From contig CAWIKX010000022.1 in the NCBI GenBank assembly GCA_963836695.1, forward strand, positions 41,214-105,213: a stretch of DNA of 64,000 nucleotides, in the 5' to 3' direction. Below the pieces are notes generated by a model. That model was not told the DNA's origin. It did no database searches and saw nothing but the letters and a program-made list of their open reading frames with translations. Numbering within the stretch: position 1 is the first letter of the stretch; each line of letters opens with the position of its first letter. The DNA comes from Roseiarcus sp963836695 (GTDB lineage Bacteria; Pseudomonadota; Alphaproteobacteria; Rhizobiales; Beijerinckiaceae). The translations under genes and the position numbers were made by a program. This document shows, in pieces, positions 26,115 through 34,439 of the stretch.

Positions 26115-27365
26115 ATGGTGAAGAGTGGAATGCGCGCTCTAGCGCTTACCAGCATTTTGCTGTCGAGCGCGGCCTGGGCGCAGGACAAGATCAAGGTCGG
26201 CGTCACCGCGACGCTTGAAGGCACCTACACCATACTCGGCGTTGACGGCATTGCCGGTTTCAACGCGGCGGTAAAGAAATACGGCCCCAAGGCGGGAGGC
26301 AAGGAGCTCGAGTTCGTCATCGCCTCGACTGATGCGACGCCGGATTCGGCGGTTCGCGCGGTGAAGAAACTCATCGAGCAGGACCACGTGCAGATCCTTC
26401 TCTCGCCGCTCTCCGGCGACGAGGGCATCGCGGTCAAGAACTTCTCCAAGACCCATCCGGAGCTGACGTTCATCAACGCCGCCTCTGGCGCGCAGGAGAC
26501 GACTTTCCCTGATCCGTCGCCGAATTTCTTCCGCTGGAACATGGACGGCGCGCAATGGTCCGCGGGCCTTGGCGACTATGCCTATAACACTAAGGGCTAC
26601 AAGAAGATCGCAACGGTTGGCGAAGACTATTCCTTCGTTTACACGCAGGTCTTTGGCCTTGTTCTGGAATATTGCGCCGCTGGCGGACAGGTGACGAGCC
26701 GCCAGTGGGTGCCACTGGGCACGAAGGACTTTGCCTCGACGATCGCCGCGCTGCCTGATGACGTCGATGCGATCTATCTCGGCCTTGGCGGCGCCGACGC
26801 GGTCAACTTCCTCAACCAGTATGCACAGGCGGGGGGCAAGGCCCATCTCATGGGCGGGTCGATCATGGTCGACCAGACGGTCCTTTCTGCAAAGGGCGAC
26901 GCCAAGAATGCGATGATTGGGACGATCGCGTCGAGCGGCATGGCCGACACCTGGGACAACCCAGGCTGGAAGGCGTTTGTGACGCTCTATCAGGAGGCAA
27001 CCCCCGCCGATAAGCGCCTGCCGAGCCCAGGATTGCTGGCGACCAACTACTATGGGTCGACGATGGCGCTATTCGCGGCGCTCAACAAGGTCAATGGCGA
27101 CCTCAGCGACAATCAGTCGAAACTCAAGACTGCGCTGGCTGGGCTCACGATCGACGCGCCGAACGGTAAGATCAGCCTCGATGAGGACCGCCAGGCAATT
27201 GGCACGAACTTCGTCACCGAAGTGGCGGATGACGGGAAGGGCGGGCTCGTCAGCAAGGTCGTCAAGGTCATCCCCGACGTGCACCAGACGCTGGGCTATC
27301 CGAGAGACGTGTTCGTCAAGATCGGACCGCCGAGCCGGACAAATCCGGAGTGCAAGAAGTATTGA
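26115..27365 (+). CDS. ABC transporter substrate-binding protein, branched-chain amino acid (LivK) family
   Basis: Periplasmic binding protein of 416 residues. Signal peptide (about 1-22, ending SSAAWAQ), then a type-I periplasmic fold starting KIKVGVTATLEGTYTILGVDG, with ATDATPDSAVRAVKKLIEQD and a hinge around YKKIATVGEDYSF. Family members bind amino acids, amides, aromatics or urea, so the ligand cannot be read from sequence. Strong ribosome site (GGGAGGAAAC). It heads the importer operon, and a stable hairpin follows it, as is common where the binding protein must be made in excess. Confidence 0.92.
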   Translation: MVKSGMRALALTSILLSSAAWAQDKIKVGVTATLEGTYTILGVDGIAGFNAAVKKYGPKAGGKELEFVIASTDATPDSAVRAVKKLIEQDHVQILLSPLSGDEGIAVKNFSKTHPELTFINAASGAQETTFPDPSPNFFRWNMDGAQWSAGLGDYAYNTKGYKKIATVGEDYSFVYTQVFGLVLEYCAAGGQVTSRQWVPLGTKDFASTIAALPDDVDAIYLGLGGADAVNFLNQYAQAGGKAHLMGGSIMVDQTVLSAKGDAKNAMIGTIASSGMADTWDNPGWKAFVTLYQEATPADKRLPSPGLLATNYYGSTMALFAALNKVNGDLSDNQSKLKTALAGLTIDAPNGKISLDEDRQAIGTNFVTEVADDGKGGLVSKVVKVIPDVHQTLGYPRDVFVKIGPPSRTNPECKKY

Positions 27366-27376
27366 TTTCCTGCATG

Positions 27377-27401
27377 GCCGGGCGGCCGAAAGCCGCCCGG
27401 C
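27377..27401 (+). promoter_or_regulatory. GC-rich hairpin after the binding-protein gene
   Basis: Perfect 10-bp stem GCCGGGCGGC (27377-27386) / GCCGCCCGGC (27392-27401) with loop CGAAA, 12 bases after the stop and no T-run. It is probably an mRNA-stabilising or partial-termination hairpin that keeps downstream transporter genes at a lower level. Confidence 0.6.
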
Positions 27402-27477
27402 TCATCGGCTCTTGCAAAAGCTCTCCGACTGTTGGACCTTGTCGTAAATAACGCGGCAGATCCGGGAGGAGCAAAAG

Positions 27478-28293
27478 ATGAGCCGGGCCGTCGCGGCCGT
27501 TCACGGGAGATTTGGCCGCGCGACGATCTACAAGCTGAACCGTCCTTTCAATATCCATGCGCACCGCGAGGGTCACCTCATCTTTCATCTGTCAGGTGAT
27601 GACGGCGGCGTGCTCGTTTCAGGGATACCCCGCTGGGCGACCAACGACTCCGTCGTCGCAGTCAGCCCGTGGGAGCCGCATAACTTTGTCCCAACGGACC
27701 TTGACGAAGGCGCGACGTTCTTCGTCCTTTACGTCAACCCCGATTGGTTCGGAGATGGCAGCGCGACGGCGCTCAGGTTCGGCAGCTCCCAATTCACCCG
27801 AACGCCGGCGCTAGACAGGCAGATTCGGCGCGTTTCGGCTCTCGTTTGCGCCACTGGGTGCGTCACGAGCCTCGATTGCGAGCTTCGCAGCCTGATTGAC
27901 GCCTGCTATGAGGAGAGTTGGCGCCAAATGTATCCCGGCGGGGGTACTTGTCTACAAGGACAGCTGATCGATTTTCGGGTGCGCAAGTCGATGCGGCTGA
28001 TGGAGGAGTCGCTCGGCGCTGACATCGAGCTCGATGCGGTGGCGCGCGGGGCGGGGTTGTCGCGTCCCCATTTCTATAAATTGTTTCGGACGCAGACCGG
28101 GCTCACGCCAAACCTCTATGTCAACACGCTGCTCATGGAGCAAGCGATCGAGAGCCTTGTGTGCAGCGAGAGTCCCGTCGCCGACATCGGCTATGATCTG
28201 GGGTTCTCTTCGCAAAGCGGCTTCACCCGTTTCTTTGCCGCCAATGTAGGCATGGCGCCGACGCAATACCGCCGGGTCGCTCATGTCCTCTAG
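27478..28293 (+). CDS. AraC-family transcriptional regulator
   Basis: 271 residues. The N-terminal ~140 residues form a cupin-like sensing domain (FNIHAHREGHLIFHLSG; VSPWEPHNFVP). The C-terminal ~100 residues carry two helix-turn-helix motifs: DAVARGAGLSRPHFYKLFR and VADIGYDLGFSSQSGFTRFFA, ending MAPTQYRRV as usual. Its position between the binding protein and permease genes suggests local control of the cluster by an inducer resembling the imported substrate. This is inferred. Confidence 0.93.
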   Translation: MSRAVAAVHGRFGRATIYKLNRPFNIHAHREGHLIFHLSGDDGGVLVSGIPRWATNDSVVAVSPWEPHNFVPTDLDEGATFFVLYVNPDWFGDGSATALRFGSSQFTRTPALDRQIRRVSALVCATGCVTSLDCELRSLIDACYEESWRQMYPGGGTCLQGQLIDFRVRKSMRLMEESLGADIELDAVARGAGLSRPHFYKLFRTQTGLTPNLYVNTLLMEQAIESLVCSESPVADIGYDLGFSSQSGFTRFFAANVGMAPTQYRRVAHVL

Positions 28294-28476
28294 CTCGGCC
28301 TGGTCGAGACGCGAAATCATACTGTCGATCAAGCGCTGTCGATCGAAAGCGGATAGACTGGCTGCACGTCACGACGGGAGGTATGGCTTCGCCATGACCG
28401 GGGAGTTCGCGAAAGCGCGATCAGTCCTTGCTAGCGCGGCAGCGGGATCGCCAATGCGTTCCTCGAAGAGCCGCCG

Positions 28477-29487
28477 ATGAATGGGTTCGTTGCGCGTCGT
28501 CCGATCTGGTCCCTGATCATCGCAGTTCTCGTGATTGCCCTGATTTGGCTGGTGTTTGCCCCTTGGTCTTCTGGCTTCGAGGCGATCTTCGGCAGAAAGA
28601 AGCTTTTCCTCAACGCAGTGCTCAACGGAATCACGCTGGGGGGTCTGTACTTCCTCGTTGCCAGCGGGTTCACGCTGATCTTCGGCCTCATGCGCAACGT
28701 CAATCTGGCGCATGGCTCGATCTACCTTCTCGGGGGCTATTTCGGTTATCTGGGTGTCGACGCCACCGGCTCGTGGCTGTTCGGCTTCGTCGTTGCTTTC
28801 GTTGTCGCGGCTCTGCTCGGCGTCATCCTCCAAGTCGCTGTCTTCCGCCGAATGGAAGGCCAAGATCTTCGGCAGACGCTGGTGACGCTCGGGATTTCGA
28901 TCGTGCTCGCCGACCTCATGTTATGGGGTTTCGGCGGGAATTCGTGGCAGATTCAGACCCCAACCTGGCTTCGCGGGCCGATGGAGCTTCCGCTGATCAC
29001 GGCGCTCAAATCCTCCGGCGAGGCGGTGTATCTGTCCTATCCGATCGTTCGCCTGGTCATCTTCTTGGCTTCGGTCGTCATTGGCCTCGGAATGTGGCTC
29101 GTCCTGAACCGCACTCGGATCGGTATGATCGTTCGCGCCGGGGTCGACGACCGCGGCATGCTGTCGGCGATGGGCGTGCCGATCCAGCTCGTCTTCGTGA
29201 CCGTATTCGCCTTCGGCGCTGGGCTTGCCGGAATGGCCGGCGTGGTCGGCGGGACCTTCCAATCGCTCTCACCGGGCGAAGACACCCGCTTTCTGCTTGC
29301 TTCTTTGATCGTGGTCATCGTCGGCGGCATGGGATCGATTCCGGGTGCAGCGCTCGGCGCGATCATCATTGGTCTCGCCGAGCAGATCGGGCTTGCTTAC
29401 TTCCCCACCTACGCAATCGTTCTGACATTTCTGATCATGGTGCTCGTGCTGGCCGTGCGCCCGCAGGGGCTGCTGGCCGGGCCCTAG
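28477..29487 (+). CDS. Branched-chain amino acid-type ABC permease, LivH family
   Basis: 336 residues with about nine hydrophobic helices; the N-terminal helix precedes the family block LNGITLGGLYFLVASGFTLIFGLMRNVNLAHGS. The cytoplasmic coupling loop (MGVPIQLVFVTVFAFGAGLAGMAG) and LLASLIVVIVGGMGSIPGA are typical. It is longer than E. coli LivH through an extra N-terminal segment. Only 3 bases separate it from the second permease gene. Confidence 0.93.
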   Translation: MNGFVARRPIWSLIIAVLVIALIWLVFAPWSSGFEAIFGRKKLFLNAVLNGITLGGLYFLVASGFTLIFGLMRNVNLAHGSIYLLGGYFGYLGVDATGSWLFGFVVAFVVAALLGVILQVAVFRRMEGQDLRQTLVTLGISIVLADLMLWGFGGNSWQIQTPTWLRGPMELPLITALKSSGEAVYLSYPIVRLVIFLASVVIGLGMWLVLNRTRIGMIVRAGVDDRGMLSAMGVPIQLVFVTVFAFGAGLAGMAGVVGGTFQSLSPGEDTRFLLASLIVVIVGGMGSIPGAALGAIIIGLAEQIGLAYFPTYAIVLTFLIMVLVLAVRPQGLLAGP

Positions 29488-29490
29488 GCT

Positions 29491-30561
29491 ATGGCTCTTG
29501 CCGAAAGCCGCGCGAGGAGCGCATCCGGGACGGCCTCGCAGCCTGCGTGGCTGCAGAACGTCAATCCAGTCGCGGTCCTGGTCGGCATTATTGTCGTGAT
29601 CATGCCCGCGATCGCGAGCAGCTTCGTGCTGACGCAGATCTTCGGTTGGTCGTACATGCTCGGTACGATCGCGCTTAGCCTGATGTTCCTCGCCGGTTAC
29701 GGCGGCATGGTGAGCCTCGCGCAGATGACGATCGCTGGTTTCGCCGGCTACCTCGTTGCGATCCTAGGCGTCAACGGAGTGCCAGGCGGAATTGGTTGGC
29801 CATGGTGGCTCGCGGTTCCGGCGGCTCTCATCCTTTCCATGATTGTCGGCGCCGCGATTGGCGCGCTCGCCGTGCGCACCGTGGGCATCTACACAATCAT
29901 GATCACGCTCGCGATCGCCGCGGCGTTCTACTACTTCACCAACGAAAACTATGCGATCTTCAACGGACACACCGGCATCGACGGCATTCCGACGCCGGTG
30001 TTTCTCGGGGTCGACTGGCGCGGCCCGATAGCCTCCTACTATCTCGAGCTCGGAATCGCGTTCCTGTGCTTGCTCGCGGTGACCTATGTAGCCAGAGCGC
30101 CGTTCGGCCTTGCGCTCCAGGGCATTCGCGACAACCCCCAGCGAATGGCCGCGCTCGGGTTCAACGTCACCGCCCATCGCGTCGCGGCTTACGTGTTCGC
30201 GGCGCTCATCGCGGCGCTCGGCGGCATTCTCCTGGTCTGGAGCTACGGCGAGATTGCTCCGGGCACAGTCAGCGTGTCCGCCGCGATCGACATCTTGGTT
30301 ATCGCTGTCGTTGGGGGGATCGGCAATCCAATCGGCGCGTTCATCGGCGCTTTGATCTATGCGGTGCTTAAGACCTTCGCACTCGATGTCCTGGTTGCCT
30401 TCGGGCTCGACGGCAACCGTTTTCGGCTGCTGATCGGACTTGGCTTCTTGGCGATTGTCTTTTTCTCGCCTGATGGGATCATTGGTTTGTGGGCGCGCTG
30501 GCGCAATCGCGCGCGGGCCGCCCCAACGCGCCCCCAATCGACAGGCGGCGGCCATGGATAG
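29491..30561 (+). CDS. Branched-chain amino acid-type ABC permease, LivM family
   Basis: 356 residues, about ten membrane helices. Family blocks: LAGYGGMVSLAQMTIAGFAGY, VRTVGIYTIMITLAIAAAFYY, FGLALQGIRDNPQRMAALGF (EAA-like coupling loop, about 205-225) and IAVVGGIGNPIGAFIGA. Its end overlaps the start of the ATPase gene by 8 bases. It pairs with the LivH-type permease as the transmembrane core of the importer. Confidence 0.93.
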   Translation: MALAESRARSASGTASQPAWLQNVNPVAVLVGIIVVIMPAIASSFVLTQIFGWSYMLGTIALSLMFLAGYGGMVSLAQMTIAGFAGYLVAILGVNGVPGGIGWPWWLAVPAALILSMIVGAAIGALAVRTVGIYTIMITLAIAAAFYYFTNENYAIFNGHTGIDGIPTPVFLGVDWRGPIASYYLELGIAFLCLLAVTYVARAPFGLALQGIRDNPQRMAALGFNVTAHRVAAYVFAALIAALGGILLVWSYGEIAPGTVSVSAAIDILVIAVVGGIGNPIGAFIGALIYAVLKTFALDVLVAFGLDGNRFRLLIGLGFLAIVFFSPDGIIGLWARWRNRARAAPTRPQSTGGGHG

Positions 30562-31336
30562 CGTCGCGCAGCGCCTCTTCACAGTCGGCTCCGCCAACGC
30601 CCTTGAGCTGCGCGGCGTGACGCGGCTTTTCGGCGCGCTGGCCGCCCTAACTGACATCTCGCTCACGGTCCGGCCGGGTGAACGCCGCGCCGTCCTCGGT
30701 TCGAACGGCGCCGGCAAGACGACGCTGTTCAACTGCATCACCGGCGACTTTCCGCCGTCCTCGGGAACAATCCGCTTCTTCGGCGAAGACGTGACCTTCT
30801 TCCCGCCCTATGAGCGGATCCGCCGCGGATTGCGTCGGACCTACCAGATCTCCGCGCTTTTCCCCGGCCTCACCGTGCTCGACAACGTATATCTGGCCGT
30901 TCGCGGGGTCTCGCGCGGCCGCTACTCGTTTATTCGGCCGCGTCGTAACGACGCGCTCGTCAACGCGGCCAAGTCCCTCGTCCAGGCGGTCCATCTGACC
31001 TCGATCAAGGACCGGTTTGTGGCGCAATTGGCCTACGGTCAGCAGCGTCAGCTCGAGATTGCGCTGGCGCTCGCGGGTGCGCCGCGCTTCATCCTGTTCG
31101 ACGAGCCAGCGGCTGGGCTTTCGCCCACCGAACGAGCGGAGCTGGTCGAGATCCTTTCCTCGCTCCCCTCGCATATCGGCTACATCATCATCGAGCACGA
31201 CATGGACGTCGCGCTCCGCGTGGTCGAGCGCGTCACGATGATGCACAACGGGAGGATTTTCAAAGAAGGCTCGCCACAGGAGATCGAGGCCGACCCCGAG
31301 GTTCAGGAACTCTACCTTGGAGGCGGTCATGGCTGA
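30554..31336 (+). CDS. ABC transporter ATP-binding protein, LivG family
   Basis: 260 residues from ATG 30554; the frame is open further upstream inside livM, but homology begins at NALELRGVTRLFGALAAL. Walker A is GSNGAGKTT, the LivG-specific RTYQISALFPGLTVLDNVYL follows, the signature region is variant (LAYGQQRQLEIALAL rather than LSGG), and Walker B is FILFDEPAAGLSP. It energises the LivHM-type permease. It overlaps livM by 8 bp and the next ATPase gene by 8 bp. Confidence 0.93.
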   Translation: MDSVAQRLFTVGSANALELRGVTRLFGALAALTDISLTVRPGERRAVLGSNGAGKTTLFNCITGDFPPSSGTIRFFGEDVTFFPPYERIRRGLRRTYQISALFPGLTVLDNVYLAVRGVSRGRYSFIRPRRNDALVNAAKSLVQAVHLTSIKDRFVAQLAYGQQRQLEIALALAGAPRFILFDEPAAGLSPTERAELVEILSSLPSHIGYIIIEHDMDVALRVVERVTMMHNGRIFKEGSPQEIEADPEVQELYLGGGHG

Positions 31337-33560
31337 GCCGCGGCGCTCCGCCGCCAGCAGCATGCTCGAGGTCAGGGGCCTCAATGTCTACTATGGCCAC
31401 TCGCATGCCCTTCAGGGCGTCGACCTGACTCTCGAACATGGCGTTTTGTCGGTCGTCGGCCGCAACGGCATGGGCAAGACGACGCTTTGCAACGCGATCA
31501 TCGGGCTTGTTCGCGCGTCGAGCGGCACTGTTCGCATGCGAGGGCAGGAACTCCTCGGCCTTCCCCCGGCGGGCGTTGCCCGCCTTGGCGTCGGATATGT
31601 GCCGCAGGGTCGGCGGTTGTGGCGCTCGCTGACGGTCGACGAGCACCTACGAATGACCCAGGCGCGCGAGCGTGGCGCGTGGACCGTCGAGCGCGTCTAC
31701 GACACCTTTCCGCGACTGGCCGAGCGCCGCAATAACGGGGGCGGGCAACTTTCCGGCGGCGAGCAACAGATGCTGGCGATTTCGCGTGCGCTCGTGACCA
31801 ATCCCCGCCTTCTCATCATGGATGAGCCGACCGAGGGTCTCGCGCCTGTGATCGTGGCGCAGGTCGAGGAGATGCTGCTGCGTCTCGGCGAGGAAACCGA
31901 CATGGCGATCCTCGTCATTGAACAGAATATTGGGGTGGCGACGACGGTCTCTGAAAATGTCGCCATCATGGTTAATGGGCGGATCAACCGCATCATCGAG
32001 TCGCACAGGCTCGCGGCGGATCGCGAACTCCAGCAGCGCCTCTTGGGTGTGGGTCGTCATTCCGATGCCGACGAGCCAGACCGCCGCACCGAGCAGCCGG
32101 GCGAGCATCCGCCTCGGCCCGCCAGCGCGGCGAAGCCGTCAGGCGCGCCGATCCGGATCTACGTCTCGAACCCGACGCCCCCCACCCGGTGGTCGGAACC
32201 CGCCCCGAACGCGCGCATCGAGGCGACTGCTCGCATCGCGTCCGCGAGTCCCGGCAGGATCGAAACAACCGCTGCGCCGAGCCCGACCTTGCTGCCGTCG
32301 GGACCGCCTGTCGTCATTGTCGCCGGCACGCTCGATACCAAGGCCCTGGAGCTTCGCTTCATCCGCGACCTCATTATCGCAAGCGGCTTGCGGACGCGGC
32401 TGGTCGACGTTTCGACGAGCGGCAAGCCGGCGACATGCGATGTGACCGCCCAGGAAGTGGCGCTCAACCATGGCCGCGGAGGTTCAGCGGTGTTCGGCCG
32501 AGACCGCGGCGCTTCGGTCGCTGCAATGGCCGAAGCATTCGAGACCTGGATCAAGCGACAGGGCGACGTCGCAGGCATTATCAGCGCAGGCGGCTCGGGC
32601 GGCGCCTCGATCGTCGCGCCAGCGATGCGCGCCCTCCCGATCGGCGCTCCGAAGATGCTCATTTCTTCGATCGCCTCTGGCGATGTCAGCCGTTATGTCG
32701 GCCCGACCGACATCACGATGATGTATTCGGTCACCGATGTCCAAGGCCTCAACTCGATCTCTCGCCAAGTGCTCGCCAACGGCGCCCAAGCCTTAATCGG
32801 GATGGTGAAGGCCCGTCTTGAGGCCAAACGAGACGGCGCCGCGCCGAGATCGCGTCGCCTCGCCGTGCCGTCCGTTGGGCTCACCATGTTCGGCGTGACG
32901 ACGCCTTGCGTGCAGCAGATCACGGCCGCGCTCGCGGCCGATTGGGAATGCTTGGTCTTCCACGCCACCGGCGCGGGCGGTCGTTCGATGGAGAAATTGG
33001 TCGATTCCGGTGTCATTTCTGCCGTGATTGACGTCACGACGACCGAAGTGGCGGACATGCTCATGGGCGGCTTGCTGCCAGCGGACGAAGATCGCTTCGG
33101 CGCCGTCATTCGCACTCGCGCGCCCTTCGTCGGCTCGGTCGGTGCGCTCGATATGGTCAATTTTGGCGCTCCCGATACGGTGCCGGACGCTTACAAGGGC
33201 CGGCTCCTGCACGCGCACAATCCTCAAGTGACGCTCATGCGCACGACCGAAGCGGAGAACGAGCAGATCGGTCGGTGGATCGGCGAGCGGCTCAACCTCA
33301 TGGACGGGCCGGTGCGCTTCCTTTTGCCCGAACTTGGGGTCTCGGCGCTCGATCAGCCTGGGCAGGCCTTCCACGATCCTCGAGCGGACGCCGCGCTGTT
33401 CGCGGCGCTCGAGCGGACGGTGCGCCAGACCTCAAGTCGGCAATTGATACGGGTCAAGCGGCACATCAACGACCCCGAATTTGCGGCGGCAATTGTCGCG
33501 GCCTTTCGAGCGCTGCACGGGGAGACGCGTGCCCGGCGGCGGGCAGGGGGGCGCGCATGA
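31329..33560 (+). CDS. Fusion of LivF-type ABC ATPase with Tm-1-like (UPF0261) domain
   Basis: 743 residues from ATG 31329 (GGAGG at 31319-31323). Residues ~12-240 are a complete LivF ATPase: Walker A GRNGMGKTT, signature LSGGEQQM, Walker B LLIMDEPTEGLAP, H-loop region ILVIEQN. A Pro/Ala-rich linker (~245-325) leads into a Tm-1-like domain starting PPVVIVAGTLDTKALELRFI, with IISAGGSGGASI and VTTPCVQQI. UPF0261/Tm-1 proteins bind ATP; their bacterial role is not established. The TIM-barrel gene overlaps by 4 bp. The fusion would tether this domain to the importer on the cytoplasmic face. Confidence 0.9.
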   Translation: MAEPRRSAASSMLEVRGLNVYYGHSHALQGVDLTLEHGVLSVVGRNGMGKTTLCNAIIGLVRASSGTVRMRGQELLGLPPAGVARLGVGYVPQGRRLWRSLTVDEHLRMTQARERGAWTVERVYDTFPRLAERRNNGGGQLSGGEQQMLAISRALVTNPRLLIMDEPTEGLAPVIVAQVEEMLLRLGEETDMAILVIEQNIGVATTVSENVAIMVNGRINRIIESHRLAADRELQQRLLGVGRHSDADEPDRRTEQPGEHPPRPASAAKPSGAPIRIYVSNPTPPTRWSEPAPNARIEATARIASASPGRIETTAAPSPTLLPSGPPVVIVAGTLDTKALELRFIRDLIIASGLRTRLVDVSTSGKPATCDVTAQEVALNHGRGGSAVFGRDRGASVAAMAEAFETWIKRQGDVAGIISAGGSGGASIVAPAMRALPIGAPKMLISSIASGDVSRYVGPTDITMMYSVTDVQGLNSISRQVLANGAQALIGMVKARLEAKRDGAAPRSRRLAVPSVGLTMFGVTTPCVQQITAALAADWECLVFHATGAGGRSMEKLVDSGVISAVIDVTTTEVADMLMGGLLPADEDRFGAVIRTRAPFVGSVGALDMVNFGAPDTVPDAYKGRLLHAHNPQVTLMRTTEAENEQIGRWIGERLNLMDGPVRFLLPELGVSALDQPGQAFHDPRADAALFAALERTVRQTSSRQLIRVKRHINDPEFAAAIVAAFRALHGETRARRRAGGRA

Positions 33561-34390
33561 ATGCATTGAGCCGATCGGGGTTGATGGAGAAGTTCCGTGC
33601 GATGGCCACGCGCGGCGAGCCGATCGTTGGCGGTGGAGCGGGTACCGGACTTTCGGCAAAATTCGAGGAAGCAGGTGGCGTCGACCTGATCATCATTTAC
33701 AATTCCGGCCGCTATCGCATGGCGGGGAGAGGCTCGATGGCTGGCCTCCTCGCCTATGGCGACGCCAATGCGATCGTGGTCGATATGGCTCGCGAAGTGC
33801 TTCCCGTCGTCCAGCGTACGCCGGTGCTTGCGGGCGTCAACGGCACCGACCCGTTCCGCCGGATGGATGTCTTTCTCGACGAGATCAAGGCGCTCGGATT
33901 TGCCGGCGTGCAGAACTTCCCGACGGTCGGCCTCATCGACGGCACTTTTCGCGCGAACCTGGAGGAGACCGGAATGTCTTACGGTCTCGAGGTCGATATG
34001 ATCGCGGCCGCGCACAAGAAAGACCTATTGACCACCCCTTACGTCTTTAATGAAGGCGAGGCGGAGGCGATGGCGAAGGCTGGCGCCGATATCATCGTCT
34101 GCCATCTCGGCTTGACAACTGGCGGCGCCATTGGCGCCCAGACGGCGCTCAAGCTTCACGATTGTCCAGCGCTCATCGACGCATGGGCCGGCGCGGCGAT
34201 GAGGGTTCGCTCTGACATTCTCATCTTGGCCCATGGCGGCCCGATCGCGGAACCCGGCGACGCCGACTACATCATGAAGTCAACTAAGACCTGTCACGGA
34301 TTTTACGGCGCTTCATCCATGGAGCGCTTGCCGGTCGAAACCGCGCTGACCGAGCAGGTCCGCCGATTCAAATCGATCAGCCGACAATGA
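33557..34390 (+). CDS. TIM-barrel protein of the phosphoenolpyruvate hydrolase-like family (Tm-1 C-terminal homologue)
   Basis: 277 residues from ATG 33557, which overlaps the upstream stop (ATGA). Family blocks: GEPIVGGGAGTGLSAKFEEA, DLIIIYNSGRYRMAGRGS, VLAGVNGTDPFRRMD, GFAGVQNFPTVGLIDG and ADIIVCHLGLTTGG. Database names call these phosphoenolpyruvate hydrolase-like, but I know of no proven general function. In the plant Tm-1 protein a UPF0261-type N-terminal domain and a barrel like this are one polypeptide. Here they are adjacent coupled genes, so they probably work together. Confidence 0.88.
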   Translation: MNALSRSGLMEKFRAMATRGEPIVGGGAGTGLSAKFEEAGGVDLIIIYNSGRYRMAGRGSMAGLLAYGDANAIVVDMAREVLPVVQRTPVLAGVNGTDPFRRMDVFLDEIKALGFAGVQNFPTVGLIDGTFRANLEETGMSYGLEVDMIAAAHKKDLLTTPYVFNEGEAEAMAKAGADIIVCHLGLTTGGAIGAQTALKLHDCPALIDAWAGAAMRVRSDILILAHGGPIAEPGDADYIMKSTKTCHGFYGASSMERLPVETALTEQVRRFKSISRQ

Positions 34391-34439
34391 TCATCAGGGC
34401 AACGCCAGGAAGAGCGGGACGCAAGGGAGGAATGGGAAA

